From assembly GCA_937899725.1 (NCBI GenBank), contig CALCCA010000212.1, forward strand, positions 1 to 38,402: 38,402 bases of DNA. The letters are read 5' to 3'. The position numbers were made by a program, and so were the translations under genes. The notes under the pieces are model-generated. The model saw nothing but the letters and a program-made list of their open reading frames with translations. It did no database searches and was not told the DNA's origin. Positions 27,227 to 35,126 of this stretch are shown here, in pieces (the stretch's first letter is position 1; each line of letters starts with the position of its first letter). This DNA is from an uncultured Halomicronema sp. (GTDB lineage Bacteria; Cyanobacteriota; Cyanobacteriia; Phormidesmidales; Phormidesmidaceae).

Positions 27227-27238
27227 GAATGACCATTC
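27227..27238. promoter_or_regulatory. Candidate TetR operator
   Basis: Perfect inverted repeat GAATG-AC-CATTC, 38 bases upstream of the TetR start, in the intergenic region shared with the divergent HD-domain gene. It could be bound by the TetR protein as a dimer and affect both genes. Palindrome seen directly; function inferred. Confidence 0.45.
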
Positions 27239-27442
27239 CAGATAGGGATTTACGAAACGACCCGGCTCCCCGATGAAGTTGCTACAGGGTGTCAGTCATC
27301 AGCCTGCTGTGCTTTTTTTCTGAATTGACAAAGGCCACACAAACGATAGATGAAGTGTCCTGATTAGTTTGTTACGCTTTTGTTATATGGGCTAGAACAG
27401 GCATAGACGGGTTTTCCTGCAGAGTCCACAGATCAATCATCG

Positions 27443-28306
27443 ATGTTGAATCCCAACAAACTTTTATGTAACGCCTTCGTCGAAGAACTGCGCGTTAACT
27501 ATGCCCAGACCTACGGCGGCTTGAAGCAAAACTACGCCGATATCATTGCCTGGGTGGGTAATATGGGCGGTGAAACGATTGCCAATAGCAACGCGCTTTA
27601 CCATGACGTCGAACACATGGTGTTTGTCACGCTGGTAGGCCAGCAGATTTTACGGGGCAAGCATATTCGTGAAGGGCGCGTGTCTTGTGAAGACTGGCTC
27701 CATTTCACGATTTCGCTGGTCTGCCACGATATCGGCTATGTCAAAGGCGTTTGCCGCCAAGATGTGATGTCGTTGCGCATTTATGCCACCGGTCAGCAGG
27801 ACGATACCGTGCAGTTTCCTGAGGGGCACACTGACGCGAGTCTGACGCCGTATCACGTTGATCGCGGCAAGCTCTTTGTGCAAGAGCGATTTGGGGGGCA
27901 CAGCCTGATCAATGCCGAAATCATCAAGCGCAATATTGAGCTGACCCGATTTCCCGTGCCGCTCGATACTGACCATCAAGACACGACCAACTTTCCGGGA
28001 CTGGTCAGGGCCGCTGATTTGATCGGGCAGCTATCTGACCCCCGCTATCTCCACAAAATTCCCGCCTTGTTCTACGAGTTTGAAGAAACCGGGGTCAATG
28101 AGCAGCTGGGCTACCGTAATCCTGAAGACCTCCGCCTTAAGTACCCCCAGTTCTACTGGCAGACAGTGTACCCGTACATTAAAAGTGCGATCGCTTATCT
28201 CAAACTCACCCAAGAGGGTAAACAGATTCTCTCAAGCCTATATGGCCATGTCTTTGAGATTGAGCATGAATCTCATCCTGAACCATTTCCGTCCGAGCCC
28301 ACCTGA
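27443..28306 (+). CDS. HD-domain metal-dependent phosphohydrolase
   Basis: A 287-residue protein. The N-terminal half has a typical HD signature: HDVEH with His54 and His58, then CHDIGYVKG with His95/Asp96. A later conserved aspartate is in ADLIGQLSDPRY. Proteins of this superfamily hydrolyse phosphate esters of nucleotides or second messengers. The sequence resembles stand-alone HD proteins of cyanobacteria with no assigned substrate. The ATG at 27443 lacks a Shine-Dalgarno match. It is divergent from the TetR gene, with 253 bases between the two starts. Confidence 0.85.
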   Translation: MLNPNKLLCNAFVEELRVNYAQTYGGLKQNYADIIAWVGNMGGETIANSNALYHDVEHMVFVTLVGQQILRGKHIREGRVSCEDWLHFTISLVCHDIGYVKGVCRQDVMSLRIYATGQQDDTVQFPEGHTDASLTPYHVDRGKLFVQERFGGHSLINAEIIKRNIELTRFPVPLDTDHQDTTNFPGLVRAADLIGQLSDPRYLHKIPALFYEFEETGVNEQLGYRNPEDLRLKYPQFYWQTVYPYIKSAIAYLKLTQEGKQILSSLYGHVFEIEHESHPEPFPSEPT

Positions 28307-28456
28307 GTTTTGTTAGGCACCGGTGCCTAGCAACGACAGCCCGATACTGACGGTTTCGGGATAAATTCTGCAATCATTAAAAGATAATTAAGCACGGCAA
28401 AAATGTTGCGATTTTTACAAAAAAGCGGTTCAAGCTCAGAGTTTTAGCTGAGCCTA

Positions 28457-28501
28457 CTTCCCGTTGAGGGTAGGCGGTAGGCACTCACCCTCAACGGGAA
28501 G
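28457..28501. repeat. Perfect 15-bp inverted repeat
   Basis: Arms CTTCCCGTTGAGGGT (28457-28471) and ACCCTCAACGGGAAG (28487-28501) with a 15-base loop. It starts 150 bases after the HD gene. No T-run follows on either strand, so it may be a 3' end structure, a small RNA part or a relic of a mobile element. Confidence 0.6.
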
Positions 28502-28683
28502 AGTAAATGAATGGGGCTTCTCTATTGCCAGCAGAAATTTAAGCTTTTATTAATTCTATTGGTATTAAACCTTACATTTTTTCATTTTGCGATCGTGGAA
28601 ACGATAGAAAAAGCCTTAAAACCAATCGGGATCAAGCTTTAATATGTCTTTTGAAATATTTTTCGGTTTTTGGTTGTCGTTTT

Positions 28684-28704
28684 AATGTTATTTGGAATAA
28701 CATT
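28684..28704. repeat. AT-rich palindrome
   Basis: AATGTTATT and AATAACATT with TGG between them, 143 bases upstream of the zinc ribbon start. The symmetry suggests a dimeric regulator site or a small hairpin. Confidence 0.45.
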
Positions 28705-28846
28705 TTCATATATCAACAGTTGTTTTAAACTATTGATTCTGAAGCGATCCCCGCAACAGTGTGATGAATAAGTTCACTTATCGTCACAAGCGACGGAGCC
28801 CAGCAGACTCGATTACAGATCCCTATTCCCCGCCAGCACATTATCT

Positions 28847-29035
28847 ATGAATCACGCTTCCCACATTGTCAACTGCCCTAACTGCGGCGGTCACGCTTCT
28901 CGCCATTTTTTGAACAAAGAGGCTTTGATCCGCACCCAGTGCCCTCACTGCGATTATTTAATGATTACCTGTAGCGATACAGGCAACGTCGTTGAAGCCT
29001 ATGCGCCCGGTTTGGTCGCTGCCGCCTATCGATAG
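28847..29035 (+). CDS. Small zinc-ribbon protein
   Basis: A 62-residue protein with two CxxC knuckles: CPNCGG (Cys10, Cys13) and CPHCDY (Cys32, Cys35), 18 residues apart, enough for one zinc ribbon. The C-terminus is short and hydrophobic (APGLVAAAYR). Similar tiny proteins are widespread in cyanobacteria, often labelled as replication-restart or PriA-like only because of the zinc ribbon. The true role is unknown. The ATG at 28847 lacks a Shine-Dalgarno match. A good terminator follows at 29069. Confidence 0.85.
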   Translation: MNHASHIVNCPNCGGHASRHFLNKEALIRTQCPHCDYLMITCSDTGNVVEAYAPGLVAAAYR

Positions 29036-29068
29036 AGACTCAACCAATCTGACCTGCATTCATGCCAG

Positions 29069-29105
29069 AAAGGGAGGCGTCTTGAAGATGTCTCCCTTTT
29101 TGCTG
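29069..29105 (+). terminator. Intrinsic terminator of the zinc ribbon gene
   Basis: AAAGGGAG pairs with CTCCCTTT and the inner bases continue the stem (G-T, C-G, G-T, then TCT/AGA) around a TGA loop. It is followed by TTTTT at about 29097-29101. About 14 pairs, 34 bases after the stop codon. Confidence 0.75.
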
Positions 29106-29255
29106 GGGTGAATTGCTGTGGCTGTGCAACTGAGTATTCCTCTCTACTCGGATTGCCATAGCAAAAAGTGTCAGCAGAGTATCGTCTCTATGCATGGTGC
29201 TGACCTCGTTTGAGCTTGCCGTATTGGCCGCCGGCTGTGTTGGCAGTGAGGCGCG

Positions 29256-29711
29256 TTAGCGGTTGGTAAAGACGTGGATCAAACCTAAGAACAGGGACAA
29301 CAGCGCCAAATAGGCAGCCATCGCCACCAGCAGGTTCACATCAAAAATATTGGCGCTCCCGTTAAAGGTGGGGCTCACAAACAGCGTTGAAAAAGGATCA
29401 ACAAACGGCTGAGATAGGCCATAAATGACATTGGCGAAGGTGTTATCAGGGTTGGCTGCCGTTAGCCGGAGCAGAAATCGTAGGGACAAGAGCACCTCTA
29501 AGGCCCCGACCAAATAGATCACGCCTCTGACGAACTTATCGAGCAGCGTGAGTTTTTCCGCTTTGGCTTGAATGGCGGCCTCTTGGGCGAGTCGTTGGCG
29601 CTCTTGAGCCGGTGTTGGCTGAGGTTTCCAGGGGTCTGGCTCTGCCCCTTGGCCGGGCGGGTGGTATTGGGGCGGCTGTCCGGAGGGTGGCGGGTCGGGA
29701 GGGTAGGCCAT
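29256..29711 (-). CDS. YggT-family membrane protein
   Basis: A 151-residue protein. Residues 1-45 are Pro/Gln-rich (PPDPPPSGQPP, PWKPQPTPAQE) and probably disordered. Two hydrophobic segments follow, VRGVIYLVGALEVLLSLRFLL (about 62-82) and LVAMAAYLALLSLFLGLIHVF (about 128-148). The YggT/Ycf19 signature is between them: RFLLRLTAANPDNTFANVIYGLSQPFVDPF. The family has been linked to thylakoid or nucleoid organisation and cell division in plants and cyanobacteria. The N-terminal extension is longer than in most members. It is followed on the minus strand by about 220 gene-free bases; 202 bases upstream is the M20 gene. Confidence 0.86.
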   Translation of the reverse strand: MAYPPDPPPSGQPPQYHPPGQGAEPDPWKPQPTPAQERQRLAQEAAIQAKAEKLTLLDKFVRGVIYLVGALEVLLSLRFLLRLTAANPDNTFANVIYGLSQPFVDPFSTLFVSPTFNGSANIFDVNLLVAMAAYLALLSLFLGLIHVFTNR

Positions 29712-29913
29712 GGTTCACCACTGCAAAGATTTCCCAAACATTAGCAGACATCCTCGCTACTGCCATGCTCCTGAAGACAGGGGTTAAAGACTGTCTTGGG
29801 GGTGGAAACGGCAGACGTGAGGCGATCGCTGCTCATCGTGACATCAGCCTCAGTCCATCCCAAACGGCGGTAGTCTCACTGAGCAAAGCCTGCTTCTACG
29901 CTGGGCGGCGATG

Positions 29914-31122
29914 TCAAATGGCTGCAGGCTGTCCGCTCGGGGCCTCTGACGTTTGCCAGTAGCGCACCATGGCATGGGCAAGGGTCGTGACGCCGACGGC
30001 GATCGCCGCCTCATTCACGGCGAACTTGGGATGATGCAGGGGATAGTTTGTCGCGTCAGCCGCCCCAATGCCCAAGCGAAACATGCTGCCGGGCGCGTAG
30101 TCGAGATAGACCGAAAAGTCTTCGGCCCCCAGGGAAGACTCATCAATTAACTGCACATGGTCATCGCCGCACACGTCTCTGGCACAGCGCTCTACCAGCT
30201 GCGTCAGAGACGGATCATTCAGCACCGCTGGCACACCGGGGCGATAGCTGATTTCATATTTGGCCCCAAAAGGTTCGCACATCCCCGCCACGATCGCCTC
30301 GATCCACTGAGGCAGCTCGCGGCGGGTGTCAGGATGCAGCGAGCGCACCGTGCCGGTCAGACGCACATGATCGGCAATGACATTGGGGGCGCGTCCGCCT
30401 TGAATCTGGCCAATTGTCAGCACAACCGGCCGCAATGGATTGTGAGTCCGGCTGATCGCCTGCTGCAGCGTGGTCACTACTTGCGCCGCAATCCAAATGG
30501 CATCGATCGCCTCATGGGGGCGCGCCCCGTGCCCGGATTCGCCAACGATATTGATTTCCAGATCATCTGCCGCCGCCGTCAGTGCACCGTAGCGAATGCC
30601 AATGTCACCCCCCAGCACCGAGGGGTAAACATGCACGCCCAAAATGGCGGCGACTCCAGTCATCACGTCATCGGCGACCATCCACCGCGCTCCCTGAGCC
30701 GTTTCTTCTGCTGGTTGAAAGATAAATCGGAGTGGCCCCGGCAGCGGCTCGCCCAGTTCCGCCAGCACCATGGCGACCCCTAAGCCCACCGTCGTATGTA
30801 CATCGTGGCCGCAGGCATGCATGACGCCGGGTTTTTGAGATACAAAGTCCAGAGGGGTTTTCTCTAGGATTGGTAAGGCATCCATATCAGTGCGGAGGGC
30901 TAAGTAGTCGGCTCGCTGTCCTTGCCCTGGCAAGTCAGCCACGACGCCGGTTTTGCCGACCAGTTCTTGGGTTTTGAGCCCACAGGAGGAAAGGACGCCC
31001 GCAATATAGGCAGCGGTTTGATATTCCTGACCACTGAGCTCGGGATGACTATGCAGATGACGGCGGATTTCGATCAGGCGAGGGGTGAGGCGGTCAGCGA
31101 TCGCGCGGATTCGGTCGAGCAT
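29914..31122 (-). CDS. M20-family amidohydrolase (amino-acid amide / hippurate hydrolase-like)
   Basis: A 402-residue metallo-amidohydrolase. It begins with IRRHLHSHPELSGQE, has ALRTDMDALP near 75-84, HACGHDVHTT (Cys104, His106, Asp107) at the metal site and FQPAEETAQGA (Glu139/Glu140) as the catalytic acid, followed by the dimerisation segment GESGHGARPHEAIDAI. The order is that of IAA-amino acid hydrolase, hippuricase and N-acetyl-diaminopimelate deacetylase types; the sequence alone does not give the substrate. The ATG is at 31122. It lies downstream of the gamma-glutamylcyclotransferase-like gene on the same strand (gap 221), so a shared role in amide or peptide salvage is possible but unproven. 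Confidence 0.9.
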   Translation of the reverse strand: MLDRIRAIADRLTPRLIEIRRHLHSHPELSGQEYQTAAYIAGVLSSCGLKTQELVGKTGVVADLPGQGQRADYLALRTDMDALPILEKTPLDFVSQKPGVMHACGHDVHTTVGLGVAMVLAELGEPLPGPLRFIFQPAEETAQGARWMVADDVMTGVAAILGVHVYPSVLGGDIGIRYGALTAAADDLEINIVGESGHGARPHEAIDAIWIAAQVVTTLQQAISRTHNPLRPVVLTIGQIQGGRAPNVIADHVRLTGTVRSLHPDTRRELPQWIEAIVAGMCEPFGAKYEISYRPGVPAVLNDPSLTQLVERCARDVCGDDHVQLIDESSLGAEDFSVYLDYAPGSMFRLGIGAADATNYPLHHPKFAVNEAAIAVGVTTLAHAMVRYWQTSEAPSGQPAAI

Positions 31123-31343
31123 TAAGGATCAAGATTGGAGTAAGCGTCTTTCTATCTTAGGGCGCGTTATTCATTCAGCACAGCAGCCTTTGAGACCGGC
31201 ATTACCGCACCCGCTCTACGCAATCAGGTCGCGTCATTCATTAGACACAGCACCTTCAAGCTGGGCTGCCCGGCTCTAGGGCTGAACTCGTCGTGTGCTC
31301 AGCGCTGGGCCTGGCCGCTGACCACCCCCAGCAAGTTCTGGCG

Positions 31344-31796
31344 TTAGCGTGCTTCACGGTCAACATCATCGGTGAGTTCCAGCGACGCCAGACTAGGCCA
31401 CTGTTGTCTGCTCCAATTACCTGAGGTCACCACCACCCCCCCCAGGGTGTGGATACGCTGTCGTTCCATCCAATAAACCCAGGCCGTCCCCCAGGGGTGT
31501 CGCGTGGGGGAAAATATCGACCATTGTTGTCTGACATAAAGGTTTTCGGTCGCCGAACGGCTGGGATCATAGTCTTCAAACTCATCAATGGCGGCGATCG
31601 CGCGATCATCCTGGAGCTGTAGTCGAAAACCTTGAATCCAGCGATCGCCCACCGTCAGCGCCGGATAGCCCTGCGGCAGATGAAACAGGTCACCTTGCAC
31701 TAGGGCGGGCTGGGCCGACACCACCTGCGGCTGACAATAGCGCCGGTATGCCGCTTCTCCCGGTTTAAGCGTGCCGTACACAAAAACAGTCACCAT
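31344..31796 (-). CDS. Gamma-glutamylcyclotransferase-like (GGCT) family protein
   Basis: A 150-residue protein with the family start VFVYGTLKPGEAAYRRYC, the central LPQGYPALTVG, and an acidic stretch AAIDEFEDYDP (about 68-78) where the catalytic glutamate is expected. Such enzymes form 5-oxoproline from gamma-glutamyl compounds; several small members have other or unknown substrates. The ATG is at 31796; no strong ribosome site is seen. It is divergent from the plus-strand small RNA unit that begins near 32070. Confidence 0.83.
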   Translation of the reverse strand: MVTVFVYGTLKPGEAAYRRYCQPQVVSAQPALVQGDLFHLPQGYPALTVGDRWIQGFRLQLQDDRAIAAIDEFEDYDPSRSATENLYVRQQWSIFSPTRHPWGTAWVYWMERQRIHTLGGVVVTSGNWSRQQWPSLASLELTDDVDREAR

Positions 31797-32069
31797 CTAT
31801 CGCGCTAGGCAAACAGCTATGGGTCGAAGTTACAGTCCCCGTCTTGAGTCTAAGCGCTTTGGGCTGAGAGCCCCAACTGCTACTGACATTGAACGCTAAA
31901 AATTCTCACAGTTAATCGAGAAACACCTGTACAACTCATGCGGCCAAACAGCCCCTCCACGACCAAGAACCCTCTCCAGGCAAATAATAGAGCTGAAAAG
32001 AGGCCTAAAAGCATGGAGCGTTGCCACTCACTGCGTCGCGAGCAAGACGGCAAATTTGCAAGCTGGTTA
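31797..32069. other. Spacer upstream of the small RNA unit
   Basis: No supported gene. A minus-strand frame at 31880-32086 is hydrophobic in part but has no family signature and overlaps the small RNA promoter, so it was left out. Confidence 0.35.
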
Positions 32070-32097
32070 TTGACATCAAATCGCAATAAACTACAAT
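32070..32097 (+). promoter_or_regulatory. Sigma-70-type promoter of the candidate small RNA
   Basis: TTGACA at 32070-32075, a 16-base spacer, and TACAAT at 32092-32097. This is one of the best consensus promoters in the window. Transcription would begin near 32103-32106. Confidence 0.65.
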
Positions 32098-32103
32098 GAG
32101 GGT

Positions 32104-32186
32104 CAACGTAGAGCGTTATACCGATGGGTATTCCTGTTCTCCTCTCAACAAAGGTCTAGGTGCTTCTTCGGAGGCACCTTTTTTTT
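32104..32186 (+). ncRNA. Candidate small regulatory RNA (~83 nt)
   Basis: A complete stand-alone unit with no coding frame. After the promoter the transcript would form a small hairpin ATACC-GATG-GGTAT (32118-32131). It then continues as an unpaired, CU-rich stretch containing TTCTCCTCTCAACA (CTCCTC at 32139-32144), and ends in a UUCG-capped terminator. Hairpin, unpaired anti-Shine-Dalgarno core and terminator is the plan of the cyanobacterial sRNA Yfr1, but the conserved Yfr1 motif ACUCCUCACAC is not intact here. It could be a diverged relative or an unrelated RNA. The first ten bases of the hairpin region share CGTTATACCGAT with the palindromic element at 2817-2923. Confidence 0.55.
32158..32186 (+). 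terminator. UUCG-capped intrinsic terminator
   Basis: AGGTGCTTC pairs with GAGGCACCT (one G-T pair) around a TTCG tetraloop and is followed by eight T at 32179-32186. No protein gene precedes it on this strand for over 2.9 kb, so it must end a non-coding transcript. Confidence 0.85.
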
Positions 32187-32567
32187 GGAATACTGTCGGC
32201 ATCAATCACACGGATCTTGGTCTGTTCCCCCTCGGATAAGTGCGCATTTCTGAAAAATTCGGGGAATAGTGTATGTGTGGTTTTGGTAAGGATCACTCAG
32301 GTATTGTGAAGCCCTGGAGCCAATACGGGCCAATTTTCCGTATTTATACGTAAATCAATTGTCTTAAATAATCTTTGCATGGTGTTGGTTGTCTGACCGT
32401 ATCCTTGCCCGATCCCCAGCCCCATTCGCCAGCCTTTGTGCAACGGCATGAACGCCCCTAGCCCCCCTTGTTGGATAGTTTTAGGCCGCCTAACTGTGAC
32501 GGTGAGACCCCTGCTGGCCCGGCCTGCCGAAGTCGTTAGGCGGCAATAACGCTCTGTTCCCGAGAAG
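32187..32567. other. Leader region of the histidine kinase gene
   Basis: About 380 bases. The only clear structure is an inverted repeat GCCGCCTAAC (32485-32494) / GTTAGGCGGC (32535-32544), ten perfect pairs around 40 bases, ending 24 bases before the kinase start. A shorter CGTAT/ATACG palindrome is at 32339-32350. Confidence 0.45.
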
Positions 32568-34853
32568 GTGATTCTCTGGAAGCAATTGTCTATTTGCGTC
32601 CCTCATCAGGTCTGGCTCTCGAATTTTCTGACCGTAAAACTGCTCTCTCCCTGTAGGCAAGTGACTGATACCTTAACCGCTACGTCGACTGTTCTTGACG
32701 CGATCGCTGACCCGGTTTTTATCACCGATGCCAAAGACGATTGGGTCTATGTCAACGCGGCCTGCTGCGATTTGCTGGGCTATCCCCCAGGGATTCTATT
32801 AGGTCAACAAAAGCCCGATCTGCTGACCAGTTCGGGTTTAGACATTCTCCGAGGGTTGCAGCAGCGAGCTTTAGCGACCCATGCCGTGCAAGAGCGAGAG
32901 ATTGCGCTGCGCAACGGACAAGATGAAGTCCGCATTTTGGCGGTCAAGATTAGCTTGTGGACTGACCAAAATCAGTCGGCTTTTCTAACTCACATCCTAC
33001 GAGACATTACCCAGCGCGTTGAGACCGAGCAGCGTCTTCAGCAAGAGTCACGGCGAGAGCGACTGTTGGGTGCGATCGCCAAGCACCTGCTGCATTCCAT
33101 GCGCCCGGCTAACCTGCTAGAGCGCAGCATGGAAGAGCTGCGCCGCTTTTTAGAGGCCGATCGGGTGCTGTTTTACAGCCTGCGTCCTGATCAATTAGGC
33201 GTCCTGGCCGAAGCCGTTGTGCCCGATCAGAACTCGCTCAAAGAGCTGCTGCTCGACGAGACCTGCTTTAACCCTGCTGAACTGAACCAATATCATCAAG
33301 GCCAGTTCAGCGCGGTTGAAGACGTTGAGAACTCTGATCTGCCCGAAGCCCAGCGTGTTTATCTCAAGGCCGTTAACGTCCAGTCGCAGATCACCATTCC
33401 CGTTGTTCAGGGCGACACGCTGTTGGGCCTGATCTGTGTGCATGACTGCCGTCATCCGCGCCCGTGGATGCAGTGGGAAATTGAGTCGCTGCAGGATGTG
33501 GCGACTCAGGTGGGGCGGGCGATCGCCCAAGCCGATCTCTATGCCCAAGTCCGACAGCTCAACGCCGAGTTAGAAACCCAGGTAGAGCAGCGCACCCGAC
33601 AGCTGCGGCAAGCGTTAGATTTTGAGGCCACGCTGAAACTCATTGCTGACCGCGTTCGCGACAGCTTAGATGAGTCGCAAATTTTGCAAACGGCGGTCGA
33701 AGAACTGACCGGGGTATTGGGGGCGAAGGGCTCGAACACAGCACTCTATGACTTAGAGCAGGGTACCTCAACGATTTACTACGAATACAATGAATCGCTG
33801 CCGCCCTATCAGGGCCGAGTGGCTCAGATGGAGGCCTTTCCTGAGGTTTATCACCAGCTATTAAACGGCCAGTATTTTCAATTTTGCTCGAAGGAACCGA
33901 ACCCGGTGCGGGGGCATGTGGCGATGTTTGCCTGCCCGATCCGCGACGATCGCGGCGTGTTGGGCGATCTCTGGCTGATTAATGAAAAAGACTATGGCTT
34001 TGCCGAACAGGAAATTCGGCTGGTGCAGCAGGTGGCTAACCAATGTGCGATCGCCATTCGGCAAGCCCGGTTGTATCAAGCAGCGCAAGCTCAAGTCAAA
34101 GAGTTAGAGCGGCTCAACCAGCTCAAAGACGACTTTTTGAGCACGGTTTCCCACGAGCTGCGCACCCCCGTGACCAGCATGCGAGTCGCGCTGCAGCTGT
34201 TGGGGGTCACCCTCAATCAAGAACTGGGCCTCAATGAAGAGCTGCAAAAACCGAAAACTAGCCAAAATCGGGTGGCTCGCTACTACGTGGTGTTGAAAGA
34301 AGAGTGTGAGCGAGAAATCAGTCTCATCAACGATCTCTTAGATTTGCAGCGGTTAGATGGCGGCAACCACCCCATCACCCCGCAGCGGATCAATTTGCAA
34401 AGCTGGCTCACCGGCATCGCCAATGGCTTTTATGAACGCGCCCAAAGCCGTGAGCAAGCCCTTTCAATCTTGCTGCCTGAGGACTTACCCCACATCATTA
34501 GTGACCAGGCCAGTTTGGAGCGGGTTTTTGCTGAGCTGCTGAACAACGCCTGCAAATACACCCCCCCCGGTGAAACAATTTCCGTGTCAGCGATCGCTCA
34601 ATCCAACGACCAGTTGCTAGTCACTATCGCCAACTCAGGGGTCGAAATTCCGGAGGCGGAGATACCACGCATTTTCGACAAGTTTTATCGAGTGCCCAGT
34701 TCTGATCCTTGGAAACAGGGGGGGACGGGACTGGGCTTAGCTTTGGTGCAAAAACTGCTGTGGCACATCGGCGGGCAAATCGCAGTCACCAGCAAATCTT
34801 CCCAAACGGCCTTCAACATTACCCTGCCCATCAACATTAACTTGGCGATTTAA
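32568..34853 (+). CDS. PAS-GAF-GAF sensor histidine kinase
   Basis: A 761-residue soluble sensor kinase. A PAS domain (about 42-148, ADPVFITDAKDDWVYVNAACCDLLGY), a phytochrome-like GAF domain (about 165-322, GLICVHDCRHPRPW), a coiled coil (about 325-350, LNAELETQVEQRTRQL) and a second GAF (about 352-502) lead into the kinase core. The phospho-acceptor is His529 in FLSTVSHELRTP. The N-box is ELLNNACKYTPPGE and the G2 box GGTGLGLALVQKL. The G1 box has ANSG in place of DNG, a common cyanobacterial variant. The first GAF has the PRPW feature of bilin-type domains but no CH cysteine for bilin attachment. No response regulator is adjacent. The start may be GTG 32568 or GTG 32661, which would remove 31 unconserved residues. 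Confidence 0.92.
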   Translation: MILWKQLSICVPHQVWLSNFLTVKLLSPCRQVTDTLTATSTVLDAIADPVFITDAKDDWVYVNAACCDLLGYPPGILLGQQKPDLLTSSGLDILRGLQQRALATHAVQEREIALRNGQDEVRILAVKISLWTDQNQSAFLTHILRDITQRVETEQRLQQESRRERLLGAIAKHLLHSMRPANLLERSMEELRRFLEADRVLFYSLRPDQLGVLAEAVVPDQNSLKELLLDETCFNPAELNQYHQGQFSAVEDVENSDLPEAQRVYLKAVNVQSQITIPVVQGDTLLGLICVHDCRHPRPWMQWEIESLQDVATQVGRAIAQADLYAQVRQLNAELETQVEQRTRQLRQALDFEATLKLIADRVRDSLDESQILQTAVEELTGVLGAKGSNTALYDLEQGTSTIYYEYNESLPPYQGRVAQMEAFPEVYHQLLNGQYFQFCSKEPNPVRGHVAMFACPIRDDRGVLGDLWLINEKDYGFAEQEIRLVQQVANQCAIAIRQARLYQAAQAQVKELERLNQLKDDFLSTVSHELRTPVTSMRVALQLLGVTLNQELGLNEELQKPKTSQNRVARYYVVLKEECEREISLINDLLDLQRLDGGNHPITPQRINLQSWLTGIANGFYERAQSREQALSILLPEDLPHIISDQASLERVFAELLNNACKYTPPGETISVSAIAQSNDQLLVTIANSGVEIPEAEIPRIFDKFYRVPSSDPWKQGGTGLGLALVQKLLWHIGGQIAVTSKSSQTAFNITLPININLAI

Positions 34854-34870
34854 GGCAATTTCGCCAGAAT

Positions 34871-34977
34871 ATTGCGCTAGCCACTTGACTGAGGCGTTAG
34901 GGATTCGAGCGCTCGCCGGTATCCTCAGCAAAATAGCCGCAGTCTGGTTCTCGCTGGGCTGGCGATAGCGTTGAGAT
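34871..34977 (+). repeat. Dispersed ~105-bp repeat, copy 2
   Basis: Begins ATTGCGCTAGCCACTTGACTGAGG and ends CTGGGCTGGCGATAGC, with ATAGCCGCAGTCTGG inside. It is the most diverged of the three full copies and lies 17 bases after the kinase stop codon. Confidence 0.5.
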
Positions 34978-35126
34978 CGCCGTGCCTCCCTCTCGATAGC
35001 AAGTGTTGTTGGACAATGTTTCTAAGCTGAGTTCGAGATCAGGGCATCACGCTCGCTTGCCAGTTTGTTGCAGCGACAATCCTCTCTGGGAAGAAATGGG
35101 ATTGGGCTTAACCCGAACTGACGCTT

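Larger units (their letters stand above)
28307..28846. other. AT-rich non-coding stretch with two strong inverted repeats
   Basis: About 540 bases, clearly more AT-rich than the surroundings (28540-28740). It holds a 15-pair hairpin at 28457-28501 and a 9-pair AT palindrome at 28684-28704. The promoter of the zinc ribbon gene at 28847 should lie here. No reading frame is supported. Confidence 0.5.

Noticed and set aside
31880-32086. 68-codon partly hydrophobic minus-strand frame
   Set aside because: No family signature; overlaps the strong promoter of the plus-strand small RNA unit.
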